A stretch of DNA of 64,000 bases from an uncultured Muribaculaceae bacterium (GTDB taxonomy: Bacteria; Bacteroidota; Bacteroidia; Bacteroidales; Muribaculaceae), in NCBI GenBank assembly GCA_947175145.1, contig CAMWLY010000002.1:1-64000 (forward strand), in the 5' to 3' direction. Numbering within the stretch: position 1 is the stretch's first letter; each line of letters begins with the position of its first letter. A program made the position numbers and the translations under genes. Of the stretch, positions 30,616 to 41,351 are shown in pieces. The notes under the pieces are model-generated. The model was not told where the DNA came from. It searched no databases and saw only the letters and a program-made list of their open reading frames with translations.

Positions 30616-31740
30616 TTAACCTTTAGTTATTTCTACTTTTTGGGTTGGAGCCTGATTGAGGTTCCTGTCTTCTACGGCTGCAATTACATTGGCCGCCAGA
30701 TCGGAAAATGCCAGAGCCTCAGGATTGCGTGTATCCGGATTTTCCTCCAGATCTACTGCAACCGGACGCCCATTGTCAGCTCGTTCGCGGATATCCATGA
30801 CCAGCGGTATTCTCTCCAAGAGTCTTACTCCCTCCTGTGCAGCCAGTGAAGCCGCTCCGCCATTGCCGAAGATATAATATATCTCATCGGGGTGAGCTGC
30901 CGGAGTAAACCACGCCATATTTTCTACAATCCCGAGTACCGGCACATTGACTTTGGGATCTTTAAACATAGCGATTCCTTTGCGCGCATCCGCGAGTGCG
31001 ACCTCCTGGGGGGTGCTGACAACTACAACTCCGGTTATCGGCAGTGTCTGCACCAGAGTGAGATGGATATCGCTTGTGCCGGGGGGCATATCTATCAGAA
31101 AATAATCAAGCTCTCCCCACCAAGCATCGGTAATGAGCTGACGCAAAGCATTGCTCGCCATGCTGCCACGCCACAGCACCGGCTTCCTCTTGTCTACCAT
31201 AAAGCCAATCGAGAGCATCTTGACACCATATTTTTCGAATGGCTCGATATAATCACGGCCATCTTTATTTATCATGTATATGGTCTCATCTTCCACACCA
31301 AACATTTTGGGCATAGATGGTCCGAATATGTCGGCATCAAGAAGACCGACTTTCAGACCCCGGGCCGCAAGCGCAACCGCGAGATTGGCTGCCACTGTAG
31401 ATTTTCCTACACCACCTTTGCCACTCGATATGCCGATGATGTTTTTAACCCCCGGTAGCACCGGTACAGCCTTCGGTGCCGGTGCCTCCTGCTTGAATTT
31501 AGGAGTAACAGTAACTTCAATATCTTTGGAAATGCCGGTGTGGATAGCAGCTTCAGCCGCGCGAATCACACTCTTGTGAAATGGATCTGTGGATTTATCA
31601 AAAATCAGGGAGAAAGATACCTTGTTGCCATCTATGCGGATATCATCTTCTACCATTTCATTGGTCACGATATCCTTGCCATTGCCCGGATAGCGCACGC
31701 CCTTAAGTGTGTCGAGTATTAAATTTGGATATAAAGTCAT
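30616..31740 (-). CDS. Mrp/ApbC-type P-loop iron-sulfur cluster carrier ATPase
   Basis: IIGISSGKGGVGKSTVAANLAVALAARGLKVGLLDADIFGPSMPKMFG; DYFLIDMPPGTSDIHLTLVQ. Start MTLYPNLILDTLKGVRYPG. Confidence 0.95.
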   Translation of the reverse strand: MTLYPNLILDTLKGVRYPGNGKDIVTNEMVEDDIRIDGNKVSFSLIFDKSTDPFHKSVIRAAEAAIHTGISKDIEVTVTPKFKQEAPAPKAVPVLPGVKNIIGISSGKGGVGKSTVAANLAVALAARGLKVGLLDADIFGPSMPKMFGVEDETIYMINKDGRDYIEPFEKYGVKMLSIGFMVDKRKPVLWRGSMASNALRQLITDAWWGELDYFLIDMPPGTSDIHLTLVQTLPITGVVVVSTPQEVALADARKGIAMFKDPKVNVPVLGIVENMAWFTPAAHPDEIYYIFGNGGAASLAAQEGVRLLERIPLVMDIRERADNGRPVAVDLEENPDTRNPEALAFSDLAANVIAAVEDRNLNQAPTQKVEITKG

Positions 31741-31753
31741 GATACAAAAATTC

Positions 31754-32503
31754 TTATGCGTTTGGTGCCTGAAAATGCGGAATTGCACGATAATCGTCGC
31801 GCTCTATATCTTCTTCTTGAGGGTCAATTATCTCTCCCGTAGCAGGCAACCTGAATGATATTAGTTTTATTTTTTTACCTCTTGAGAGCCACTGCTGCTC
31901 ATAGTGAGTCTTGATGCTGCTCACCGGATCCGCTATTCCCGAACCATAGAGGTCATCTGTGGAAACAAGTACCTCGAACCGGTTAAGTTCTACAAGTCGG
32001 CGCGTAAATTCATAAAGGAAGGGTGAATCAGTCTTCAGATTTATAATTCCGTCAGGTTTCAGGATTTTTCTGTATAGATTGAGGAAGCGCGAGGATAGGA
32101 GGCGTTTTCTCGTTTTCTTCATCTGGGGGTCCGGAAAAGTTATCCAGAGTTCCGACACCTCTGCTGGAGCGAAAAACTTATCGATATTTTCTATTTCGCA
32201 TCTCAGGAATGCCGCATTCGGTATATTGCGCTCCTCGACTTGCATTGCACCGGCCCACATTCTTGCACCTTTGATGTCGACACCGGCAAAGTTGCGCTGA
32301 GGTTCGCTTTCTGCCAGGCCCACAGTATACTCCCCGCGCCCGCAGCCGAGCTCGAGCACAATCGGAGCTTCAGAGGCAAATATTTCACCACACCATTTCC
32401 CAACATGAGGGAACCCCTCGGCGAGCAAAACTTCGCGGGGGTATTGATATACACAGCCGAATCCGGCCATATCGGCAAATTTCTTGAGTTTGTTTTTTCC
32501 CAT
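31754..32503 (-). CDS. trmB: tRNA (guanine-N7-)-methyltransferase
   Basis: IVLELGCGRGEYTVGLAE; ELWITFPDPQMKKTRKRLLSSRFLNLY. Confidence 0.94.
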   Translation of the reverse strand: MGKNKLKKFADMAGFGCVYQYPREVLLAEGFPHVGKWCGEIFASEAPIVLELGCGRGEYTVGLAESEPQRNFAGVDIKGARMWAGAMQVEERNIPNAAFLRCEIENIDKFFAPAEVSELWITFPDPQMKKTRKRLLSSRFLNLYRKILKPDGIINLKTDSPFLYEFTRRLVELNRFEVLVSTDDLYGSGIADPVSSIKTHYEQQWLSRGKKIKLISFRLPATGEIIDPQEEDIERDDYRAIPHFQAPNA

Positions 32504-32526
32504 CTTGATTTATCGGTTGTGCAGGC

Positions 32527-33708
32527 TTATCGTTGCCAAGTGAAATGTTTCTTTCGTGAGTGTCGGTGTTCCATTCTGAAGAATAAGTCTCCGATAGGGC
32601 GCCAAAGCCAAAACGGCATCACACCCCACCATAGTCGAACCGCTCCGTAAGCTTTTGCTAATTTACGATAAAAATATATTTCCGCGCCCCAGGTTGTGAG
32701 CAAAATCAAAGCAGCAGCGGCAGCAATAGGATTGAGCCAATTGATAAGCGCTCCCCAGATGCAGAGCGCTGGAATTATCCATTGAAGCAGCATGGCTGTT
32801 CCGGATCTGATGAATGGAGTTTTCGGCAACCAGCGAGAAGTAAAGGAGTATGCGGCTTTGCGAATGCTGAGCACACGATTGGCCGATGCTCCCCAATTTA
32901 GGGTAATGTGTGCACCGGGCCAGCAGACCAAGCGAGTGTTGGCACCATTGGCGATCTCGTTGACAAACAGGTCATCATCACCGGTGTGCAGATTGATTGT
33001 CTTTGCGAAACCCTTATGGTCGAAAAATGTCTTTCGTCTGAATGCAAGATTATAACCATCGCCGCGATATGGCTGCCCCTGGGCGGCATATCCAATCCAA
33101 AGGGCATCGGTAAGCAGGGCGTCAAACTGGTGATACCACTTCAGGGGGCCTCTGAGTTCCGGGAAATTTATGTGGGTCACACCAAGACTCACATCTATAT
33201 GTCGGCCGGCTTCGCCAATAAACGGTTCTGCCATAGCAGACAACCATGATTGTGAGGGGATTGAGATATTGTCGCTGGTAATCACCACTACCTCCCCGCG
33301 GGCGGCTTTCATGCCTATGGTGAGCGCGAGTTTGCGACGGCTCAGATTGTGAGAGCCGGGTTGGATATATGTTACATATATCCTCTTTGAATCCGATTGT
33401 AACATATCTCCGAGATCGCCGGCTAATTCCTGAGGACCATCGCATACCACAATAATCTCGAAGCGGGGATAATCCTGCTCAAGTATTTTGGCCACAGTGG
33501 TGCGAATCGTATCGGGGTCAGAGCCACTGTAGACTATCACGGAAACTTCCGGGCATTGATCGGCGGGCTCGATATCGGGTGGACAGGCATCGGCACAGGC
33601 TTTCGCAGCAGCGATATAGGGTCGCAATGCTACAAGCAGCAATAAAGCCACGCATAATACAGCACCGGTCAAAATCAGATATGATGATTCTATCATGAGA
33701 ACTTTCAT
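32527..33708 (-). CDS. Membrane-associated glycosyltransferase family 2
   Basis: N-terminal TM; PEVSVIVYSGSDPDTIRTTVAKILEQDYPRFEIIVVCDG; GDDDLFVNEIANGANTRLVCWPGA; C-terminal TM segments. Confidence 0.88.
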   Translation of the reverse strand: MKVLMIESSYLILTGAVLCVALLLLVALRPYIAAAKACADACPPDIEPADQCPEVSVIVYSGSDPDTIRTTVAKILEQDYPRFEIIVVCDGPQELAGDLGDMLQSDSKRIYVTYIQPGSHNLSRRKLALTIGMKAARGEVVVITSDNISIPSQSWLSAMAEPFIGEAGRHIDVSLGVTHINFPELRGPLKWYHQFDALLTDALWIGYAAQGQPYRGDGYNLAFRRKTFFDHKGFAKTINLHTGDDDLFVNEIANGANTRLVCWPGAHITLNWGASANRVLSIRKAAYSFTSRWLPKTPFIRSGTAMLLQWIIPALCIWGALINWLNPIAAAAALILLTTWGAEIYFYRKLAKAYGAVRLWWGVMPFWLWRPIGDLFFRMEHRHSRKKHFTWQR

Positions 33709-33843
33709 GTTTTATAATGCAAAATTAACAATTAGCGGTGTAATGTGGTATTCGTATCGATGAAAAGTTATAACTTGCATATCCATTTGGATTAATTTAA
33801 CGTTTTAAGAGTAGAGCCGTTTTGCTTGCTTCCTCTATTTGCT

Positions 33844-35388
33844 ATGAATCTGACACCTTTCGCACGCCCCGGATTTATACTGCGTGCCCGGCGCACTGAT
33901 GCTTGGGCAGAGCGCGGTGTGGATATTCAGAATCGGGTGCTCAGGAGTCTCCTGAAGCGCGCAGCTAATACTCAAATAGGTAATACCTACGACTTTAAGG
34001 AGATTTCGCACAGTAATAATCCCGGTGTAATATTCGCATCGAGAGTGCCTGCTACCGGTTATGAAGAGATCCGGGCTGATGTCATTCGTATGGTTCATGG
34101 CGAAAGAGACATCTTATGGCCCGGCAGGTGCATGAATTATGCCCAGTCATCGGGCACTTCGGGTGGCAGATCCAAATATATCCCGATAACTCCCGACAGC
34201 CTCAACAAGTGTCATTATCCCGGAGCTGCCGATTGCGTGGCGCATTATCTGAGGGTAAATCCAAAATCCAGAATCTTCTCCGGTAAGGCTTTTGTGCTCG
34301 GAGGTTCTTTTGCAAGTGAACTTGTGCCCTCCGACCCGCGGGTAAGAATAGGAGATCTTAGCGCTACACTGATAAAACGTATCAACCCGCTCGCCAATCA
34401 TTTCAGAATCCCGGATATGAAGACCGCTCTTCTGCCGGATTGGCTTGAAAAACTTCCGGCTCTTGTCAAGGCATCTTCTCACGCCAATGTCACAAATCTA
34501 TCGGGAGTGCCCTCCTGGTTTCTGACTGTTATCAAGGGTGTGATGGCGGAACGGGGAGTGGATAAAATCAGCGATGTCTGGCCAAATCTTGAAGTGTTTT
34601 TCCACGGAGGAATTTCATTCGAACCATATCGCGATATATATACCGCAATTACCGATCCGGCAAAGATGCACTTTATGGAGACATATAATGCCTCCGAGGG
34701 CTTCTTCGCGGTTCAGAATGATCCCGCAGACCGCTCCATGCTGCTTATTATCGATAATGATATATATTACGAATTTATCGATATTTCAAAGCCCGGTGCG
34801 GATGCTGTGCCGATGAGCGATGTAGAACCGGGTAAAGTTTATGAACTGCTTATATCTTCAAGCAATGGCTTGTGGCGTTATCATCTCGGTGATACAGTTA
34901 GAGTAGAATCCGTGAATCCGGTTAAAATCACAATTTCCGGTCGCACCAAGACATTTATTAATGCGTTTGGTGAGGAGCTGATGGAGGATAATGCCGAGAA
35001 AGCCATGGCAGCAGCTGCCCGTAAGCATGGAGCGACCGTGGCCAATTACACTGCGGCTCCGGTCTATGCCACAGAGGGTAGCCGCGGTCGGCACCAGTGG
35101 CTTGTGGAGTGGCACACACCTCCAAAAGATATCAAGGCTTTTGCAGATTCCCTCGACCGCGAATTGCGAAAACTCAATTCGGATTATGACGCCAAGCGCT
35201 CTCATACTCTATTTCTTGACCCGCCGGAGGTCATAGGATTACCCGAAGGCACTTTCAACCGCTGGCTCCGCTCGGTAGGCACCGGTAAACTCGGTGGTCA
35301 GCGTAAAGTGCCCAGATTAAGCAATGACAGGCTAATAGCCGATGCAATACTCAAACAATTTTCAAAATACCAATACCCAACAATATGA
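33844..35388 (+). CDS. GH3 family protein (acyl-acid amido synthetase fold)
   Basis: [58 protein letters not shown] at 33844. Confidence 0.9.
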   Translation: MNLTPFARPGFILRARRTDAWAERGVDIQNRVLRSLLKRAANTQIGNTYDFKEISHSNNPGVIFASRVPATGYEEIRADVIRMVHGERDILWPGRCMNYAQSSGTSGGRSKYIPITPDSLNKCHYPGAADCVAHYLRVNPKSRIFSGKAFVLGGSFASELVPSDPRVRIGDLSATLIKRINPLANHFRIPDMKTALLPDWLEKLPALVKASSHANVTNLSGVPSWFLTVIKGVMAERGVDKISDVWPNLEVFFHGGISFEPYRDIYTAITDPAKMHFMETYNASEGFFAVQNDPADRSMLLIIDNDIYYEFIDISKPGADAVPMSDVEPGKVYELLISSSNGLWRYHLGDTVRVESVNPVKITISGRTKTFINAFGEELMEDNAEKAMAAAARKHGATVANYTAAPVYATEGSRGRHQWLVEWHTPPKDIKAFADSLDRELRKLNSDYDAKRSHTLFLDPPEVIGLPEGTFNRWLRSVGTGKLGGQRKVPRLSNDRLIADAILKQFSKYQYPTI

Positions 35389-36683
35389 ATATAGCAGTTG
35401 CCGGCACCGGCTACGTAGGACTCAGCATCTCAGTGCTGCTAAGTCAGCACAACCATGTGACCGCAGTCGATGTGATGCCCGACAAAGTAAATCTTATCAA
35501 TAACCGCAAGTCACCCATTCAAGATGACTATATCGAGAAATATCTTGCAGAGAAAGATTTGAACCTCACAGCCACTCTCGATGGTGCGGAGGCTTATCGC
35601 AATGCCGAAATAGTAGTTGTGGCAACCCCGACCAATTATGATCCGGTTCTCAACTATTTCGATACTTCTCATGTCGAAGAGGTGATTGATCTGGTACTTG
35701 AGGTTAATCCCGACGCTCTGATTGTGGTTAAATCGACTATACCGGTAGGCTATTGCCGCAGTCTCTATCTGAAATATTACAATAAGGGTGTGAAGCGCCT
35801 TAACCTGCTGTTTGCTCCCGAATTCCTGCGCGAGAGTAAGGCTCTTTACGATAATCTCTATCCTTCGCGTATCATCGTCGGCATTCCGAAGATTATAGGC
35901 AAGGATAATACCGGAGCCGAGGATAAGGCTATCGAGCAGCTTGCCGATATACCATGGCTCACCAAGCAGGCTGAAGTGTTTGCCAATCTGCTGAGAGAAG
36001 GTGCAATCAAGCAGGATATACCGGTGCTTTATGTGGGTCTTAAAGAGGCCGAGGCTGTGAAACTGTTTGCCAATACATATCTTGCACTAAGAGTTTCATA
36101 TTTCAATGAGCTTGATACATATGCCGAGGTCAAGGGTCTTGATGCACAGGCTATCATCGAGGGTATCGGTCTCGACCCCCGAATCGGAAGCCACTATAAT
36201 AATCCCTCTTTCGGATATGGTGGTTACTGCCTGCCCAAAGACACCAAGCAGCTTCTGGCAAACTATGCAAATGTGCCTCAGAATATGATGACTGCAATTG
36301 TGCAGAGTAATAGAACCCGCAAGGATTTTATCGCCGAGCAGATACTTAAACTTGCCGGCTGGAAAGAATCACCGGCTTCTCATGGTACTGAACTCAACGA
36401 CTGTGTGATCGGAGTTTACCGCCTGACCATGAAGTCTAATTCAGACAATTTCCGTCATTCTTCGATTCAGGGTGTGATGAAGCGTCTTAAAGCCAAGGGG
36501 GTGAATCTGGTCATCTTTGAACCCACTCTGGAAGACGGCTCTCTATTCTATGGCAGCCGTGTAGTAAATGACCTGACTAAGTTCAAAGAACTAAGCCAGG
36601 CCATCATAGCTAATAGATTTGATTCCGAATTGGAAGATGTAGCTGAAAAGGTCTATACACGTGACCTCTTCAAGCGTGACTGA
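35385..36683 (+). CDS. UDP-glucose/nucleotide-sugar 6-dehydrogenase
   Basis: [76 protein letters not shown]. Confidence 0.95.
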   Translation: MNIAVAGTGYVGLSISVLLSQHNHVTAVDVMPDKVNLINNRKSPIQDDYIEKYLAEKDLNLTATLDGAEAYRNAEIVVVATPTNYDPVLNYFDTSHVEEVIDLVLEVNPDALIVVKSTIPVGYCRSLYLKYYNKGVKRLNLLFAPEFLRESKALYDNLYPSRIIVGIPKIIGKDNTGAEDKAIEQLADIPWLTKQAEVFANLLREGAIKQDIPVLYVGLKEAEAVKLFANTYLALRVSYFNELDTYAEVKGLDAQAIIEGIGLDPRIGSHYNNPSFGYGGYCLPKDTKQLLANYANVPQNMMTAIVQSNRTRKDFIAEQILKLAGWKESPASHGTELNDCVIGVYRLTMKSNSDNFRHSSIQGVMKRLKAKGVNLVIFEPTLEDGSLFYGSRVVNDLTKFKELSQAIIANRFDSELEDVAEKVYTRDLFKRD

Positions 36684-38045
36684 TTATTTCAGCTTGCGCA
36701 TGGTTACCGCTTTACCGCTGCTAACCTGCACAAGAAGAACATCTCCGGCCGGCAGACCGCTGATCTCGCAATAGGTTGAAGCCGGCATGCTCTCTGCGAG
36801 CTGCATACCATCTACACTGTATACCGCCACACGCTCTATCGGGCTTGTGGCGTTAATTGTGATAGATTCGCCATTGCGGGCTATATTGACATTAAAGTCA
36901 GAAGCCTCAGTGTTTACGATACCTGTTGAGCTCTTTACGACTCTGAAAAGTCCCCATACGGGGTGTGCTTTCCAATCATCTAAGCTTTCGGGGGTTACAT
37001 TGAGGTTTATAGGATAGAGGCCCTCTTCATTCTCCAATCCTGAGAATGAAAGCTCAGTTACCTCGGGTATGTTGGAATTCAGATCCTCGGCATCAATATT
37101 GCCGAGAGAGGTGTCGCCGCGGAAGGCATAATCTCCGATCGAACGGACTTCTTTGGTGAATTTGATTCCGGTTATATCGGAATTATTGGCAAATGCGCCT
37201 TCAGGAATCACGGGAGTGGAGATTTGAGTAACCAATCGCCCCGATGTGTGCGCCAAGGCACCGGGTGAAAGTGTGCCGATGATGTCAGGAAGCTGCGACA
37301 ATGCAGTGTCGCCGAAAAAGGCTCCCGCACCAAAGGTCAGCTCTTCGGAATTGGAAATATTGACTATGATCAGATTCGGCATATTCGCAAAGGCATAAGC
37401 TCCGATGCTTTGAACCCCTACAAGGGTTATGCTTTCAAGTGGTGTGGAACGCCATGCATAATCACCGATTTTCTCCACACCTGCCGGAACCGGATATGAC
37501 AGAGAGGTGCACCCATCGAATATTGATGCAGGTGCCTCTTTGGGGAAATTCCCTATCTCAAGATTTGACAGTTTTGTGCAGTCCTTGAACAAACCTTTGC
37601 CAAGGGTGGTGACATCTGCCGGAATTGTGACAGTGGTAAGTGATTTGCAGTTGGCAAACGCATAATCACCGATTTTGGTTACTCCGGCGGGAATTGCTAT
37701 GCTCTCTATCGGAGTGGCGGCAAATACTGATGCTCCGATGGCTGTGATGCCGGCCGGGAATATAAAATCCTTGATTTTTGAACCGGTCAGCATACTCGCC
37801 GGTATCTCTCCACCCTCTATAGTCAGCCCTGACATGTCGAGTCGGGTGATTGTGGAGGGCATATACTTGAGTTGGGAGAGGTCAGCGGCATTAGCGCTTC
37901 CGCTGAGTTTGAGTGATGTATCCGATGTGGTCTCGAGTATCGGCATGACCGAGGTCATCGAGCCGGGAGTCACTTCAAGATCAAGTGCCGGCAGAGGCAT
38001 CGACATGCCGGCTGCTAAAGCAAGTGTTATAGTGAGATGTTTCAT
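36684..38045 (-). CDS. BspA-like leucine-rich repeat (LRR_5) surface protein with Por/T9SS-like C-terminal domain
   Basis: Signal peptide; repeats such as ESIAIPAGVTKIGDYAFANCKSLTTVTIPADVTTLGKGLFKDCTKL; C-term VAVYSVDGMQLAESMPASTYCEISGLPAGDVLLVQVSSGKAVTMRKLK. Confidence 0.85.
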   Translation of the reverse strand: MKHLTITLALAAGMSMPLPALDLEVTPGSMTSVMPILETTSDTSLKLSGSANAADLSQLKYMPSTITRLDMSGLTIEGGEIPASMLTGSKIKDFIFPAGITAIGASVFAATPIESIAIPAGVTKIGDYAFANCKSLTTVTIPADVTTLGKGLFKDCTKLSNLEIGNFPKEAPASIFDGCTSLSYPVPAGVEKIGDYAWRSTPLESITLVGVQSIGAYAFANMPNLIIVNISNSEELTFGAGAFFGDTALSQLPDIIGTLSPGALAHTSGRLVTQISTPVIPEGAFANNSDITGIKFTKEVRSIGDYAFRGDTSLGNIDAEDLNSNIPEVTELSFSGLENEEGLYPINLNVTPESLDDWKAHPVWGLFRVVKSSTGIVNTEASDFNVNIARNGESITINATSPIERVAVYSVDGMQLAESMPASTYCEISGLPAGDVLLVQVSSGKAVTMRKLK

Positions 38046-38108
38046 TATAATATTTTGGAATATGCAAAATTATAGAAATTATCCGAATCCTCTAAATCTA
38101 TGAGGTCG

Positions 38109-41100
38109 TTAGTTGACTACCAGTATTTTGGCAACTTTGGCGAAAGAATCTTCATCGGGGCCATTGCTCGCAATTACGAAGTATACTCCCCCGGGCACTC
38201 GCTTGTGGCGGAAATCGGTAATATCCCAGGAAATTTCTCCACCTATGGATTGGCCAAGTTCTTTAATCATATTGCCGGCGGCATCAGTGATTTTAACCAT
38301 AGCACCCTCGGGCAGTGTGTCGATTGTCACCACACCATAATAGTGAGGACGAACAGGATTCGGATATGCGCGTGCGCCATATGAGTCCGCGGAATTTACT
38401 CCCGCCACAAATAATTCGCAAAGACCTTGGTCAGTGGAAATCATCATCGAATTGTTGTCGGGGTTCGGACAGATGCTGTAAACTATATCGCCTCGCAAGT
38501 CTGAATTTTCAGTAGTATATTCCTTGAGAATGCGTCGCCCGTCGGCCGAAGTGCATACCACACCGGCTCCCTGAGTGGCAAACCATTTGCGACCTGATTT
38601 GTCGCTGATTATATCATTGACCTGCACACCGTCGAGCAGATAATCGGCAAGTCCGGTGCCGTCATTGCGCGCCACCTTGATGCGTCTTACAGAACCGGGG
38701 TCGCTCAATGCCTGCCGCGGATTGAACTCAAATATTCCACCACCATAGCCTACCCAAACGTTGCCGGTTTCAGAGTCTTCATGCCATGAGTATACATGAT
38801 TGAACTCCAGTTGGTTGCCATCGCTGTCATGAATGACTTTCATTCTGGCTATCTTATCATCGGTTTTATTGGCCAGTGTGGCGTTGTGATCCAATATCAC
38901 CAGAGGCGATGTGTTTATACCACCTTTGACCATAACTATGTTTTTATTTTCAGAGGTGGTCAGAGGTTTGACTATCAATACTGTTGATGATGGTGAATCA
39001 CTGATTTTGAGTTTGCCGAAAGGTTTGAAATCAGATGCAGATGTGGTGGCACCGCGATTCTCGGCAGTCCAATACCAAAGCTCTGTGCTTGTGTCGCTTG
39101 AGGGCTTGTCGGCAGCACAATATGCGGTCCAGAGTGTGCCATAAGCATCGAATGCCGGAGGTGCAAACGCACAAGTTTTATCCCAACCTACACCGGGAGT
39201 GTTTTCCGGAACTGCAGCGATAAATCCTGTTTCACCATATCCACCGAGAAAATCATTGGGTTTGCTGAAATGCAGAGATTTTGCCGGATCTTTCAGATCC
39301 AGACGCAGCAGACCATTGTGAAGCGAACCGCAGTAAAGATGATCGGGATTATTCGGGTCTATGGCAATCGCGTTGGGATTGTCGTATAGCAGACCCTTCA
39401 TATCGGGCTTGGTATATATGATTCCCTTGGGAGTCCATTCCATGCCTTTGTATGCAGATATCTGGTCAGGAGTGTCGAAATATGTGATGTCGTTGAAATT
39501 TCGGTCTATCCCATAGTTTCGCACCAAAAGACCGTAATTGGGACTATAAGCCATAGAGGTCACATAGTAAGCAGCCGATGCATTGGGACGCATATACTCG
39601 GTGAGGCGCTGCCAGCCTGATTCGGTGGCACGCATCTGAATTATCCCCTTGCGGCCATCGGAAATCCAGAAATCACGACCGTCTGCTGTGCCGGCCATAA
39701 CGCGCTGCATATCGTATGGCAGAACCTGAACTGTCGCCCGTGCATCCTCATCAATTATTCTCGCTTCGTTGGTCGATACCTCGAGAAGTTTATTGCCGCT
39801 CATAGGTTCAAGACCCATCACCTTGTAGCGAGAAAGGTTGCGGTGAGTGTAATTGCCGGCATCATCTTTCTGAATTATGCTGAGTGTCTGCCAGGTATTG
39901 TTGCCGGTTAAAAAATATAGTGATTTGCCAACCGGAATAAGTCGCCACACATCTTTGGTATCCGGTAGATAAGTGAGGTTGTCGAAACTGAACTCTTTGG
40001 GGTCGCCATAGCGAATGCCATGTTCATTTGCAGTCCAGAGTTTGCCATCGTAAAAAGCAGCTGACTGCAGCGCGGTGTGGTAATCGCGCGAGGTGTCAAC
40101 CTGGGGATTGCGGTCGTTGAGTGATATGTAGCCGAAAGCCGTGGCCAGATATATGCGGTCATTGGCCGAATCAAATGTTATATCATTGATCTGCTTGGTC
40201 AGTGAAGCATCCGCAAGCATAAGGCCGGGAATATTGGCAACTTTGCCGTCATCGTAAAGCAGATCGATATTCCCGTTGGTATAGGCTATGCAGAGATAAT
40301 GCTTGTCGAAGTTATAGGCGATGGCGTTGATCAGGTCTTCTGAAAGATTATTCTGTTTTGATAACCATTCTATCTCCTTGGTATTGTTGTCAATCCTGTA
40401 GAGATTACCTATTATACTGTTCTGATATTTACTTGCGCGCACATACTCGGTAGTTGTGCCTAAAAGATATAGGCAATTCGGAGTGTCGATCATGCGCAGG
40501 GTCTGACCATCGAACGATGGGTGAGCGCGCCAGGTGTCTGCATGGACATTGGGAATTGCGAATGCTAAAATCAGCAGGGTAGTGATTGCAGCAAGAAATT
40601 CACGCAGCTTGGCCAAGGCGCGTCCGCGGTGAGAGATATTGTTTTTTGACTCAGGAGTCATTTCTGCAAATGATTTTCCTGTTTCATTAGCTATAAATAC
40701 CGGGTCATACCCGAAGCCACCGTTGCCATGTTGCTCGGTAGCAATTTCCCCTTCCACATTCCCCTCGAAAGTATGCTCTTCGCCGTTAAGGCTCAGGGCG
40801 ATTACTGTGGAAAATCGGGCATTACGGTCGGTAACACCCTGCATCTCGGCAAGAAGTTTCTTCATATTATCTGCCGGAGTGCACTCAGGGCCGGCATATC
40901 TGGCGCTGTATACGCCCGGAGCACCGGCGAGGGCATCGACCATAAGGCCGGTATCGTCGGCAAAACAATCGAACCCATAGCGATCGCGCACCCAGCGGGC
41001 CTTAATCAGCGCGTTTCCTTCAAGAGTTTCAGCAGTCTCCGGTATGTCATCGTGGCAGCCTATATCAGCAAGTGATACTATTTCTAAAGTATCGCCCATG

Positions 41101-41168
41101 ATTTGGCGGGCTTCGAGGAGTTTATGAGGATTATTAGTTGCAAAAACCAGTTGTTTCTTCTTATTCAT
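38109..41168 (-). CDS. In-frame fusion ORF: RdgB/HAM1 XTP/dITP pyrophosphatase + PorZ-like T9SS beta-propeller protein
   Basis: N-term: LVFATNNPHKLLEARQIM, FADDTGLMVDALAGAPGVYSARYAGP, GNGGFGYDPVF, SHRGRALAKLREF. Then internal signal-peptide-like FLAAITTLLILAFAIPNVHA, propeller repeats, and T9SS type A CTD (ITDAAGNMIKELGQSIGGEISWDITDFRHKRVPGGVYFVIAS...). Confidence 0.88.
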   Translation of the reverse strand: MNKKKQLVFATNNPHKLLEARQIMGDTLEIVSLADIGCHDDIPETAETLEGNALIKARWVRDRYGFDCFADDTGLMVDALAGAPGVYSARYAGPECTPADNMKKLLAEMQGVTDRNARFSTVIALSLNGEEHTFEGNVEGEIATEQHGNGGFGYDPVFIANETGKSFAEMTPESKNNISHRGRALAKLREFLAAITTLLILAFAIPNVHADTWRAHPSFDGQTLRMIDTPNCLYLLGTTTEYVRASKYQNSIIGNLYRIDNNTKEIEWLSKQNNLSEDLINAIAYNFDKHYLCIAYTNGNIDLLYDDGKVANIPGLMLADASLTKQINDITFDSANDRIYLATAFGYISLNDRNPQVDTSRDYHTALQSAAFYDGKLWTANEHGIRYGDPKEFSFDNLTYLPDTKDVWRLIPVGKSLYFLTGNNTWQTLSIIQKDDAGNYTHRNLSRYKVMGLEPMSGNKLLEVSTNEARIIDEDARATVQVLPYDMQRVMAGTADGRDFWISDGRKGIIQMRATESGWQRLTEYMRPNASAAYYVTSMAYSPNYGLLVRNYGIDRNFNDITYFDTPDQISAYKGMEWTPKGIIYTKPDMKGLLYDNPNAIAIDPNNPDHLYCGSLHNGLLRLDLKDPAKSLHFSKPNDFLGGYGETGFIAAVPENTPGVGWDKTCAFAPPAFDAYGTLWTAYCAADKPSSDTSTELWYWTAENRGATTSASDFKPFGKLKISDSPSSTVLIVKPLTTSENKNIVMVKGGINTSPLVILDHNATLANKTDDKIARMKVIHDSDGNQLEFNHVYSWHEDSETGNVWVGYGGGIFEFNPRQALSDPGSVRRIKVARNDGTGLADYLLDGVQVNDIISDKSGRKWFATQGAGVVCTSADGRRILKEYTTENSDLRGDIVYSICPNPDNNSMMISTDQGLCELFVAGVNSADSYGARAYPNPVRPHYYGVVTIDTLPEGAMVKITDAAGNMIKELGQSIGGEISWDITDFRHKRVPGGVYFVIASNGPDEDSFAKVAKILVVN

Positions 41169-41327
41169 CTAAATTTTAACGCCTTCCGACCTCTCGATAT
41201 TGCCCTGCCGACCTGCCTCCAAATGTGAAAAAATCCTACCGGCTCACCGCATCCAAGAGTTAGTTAAATTTCCCAAAGGTCACCGGCATGATATGTTAAA
41301 ATTTTGGTATTTGTACTGCAAAATCGC

Positions 41328-41335
41328 TATATTTG
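41328..41335 (+). promoter_or_regulatory. -7 promoter box of the RelB/PIN toxin-antitoxin operon
   Basis: TATATTTG (TAnnTTTG) at 41328-41335, with TTTG 21 nt upstream (41303-41306). Confidence 0.6.
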
Positions 41336-41351
41336 CAATACATATATTAGT

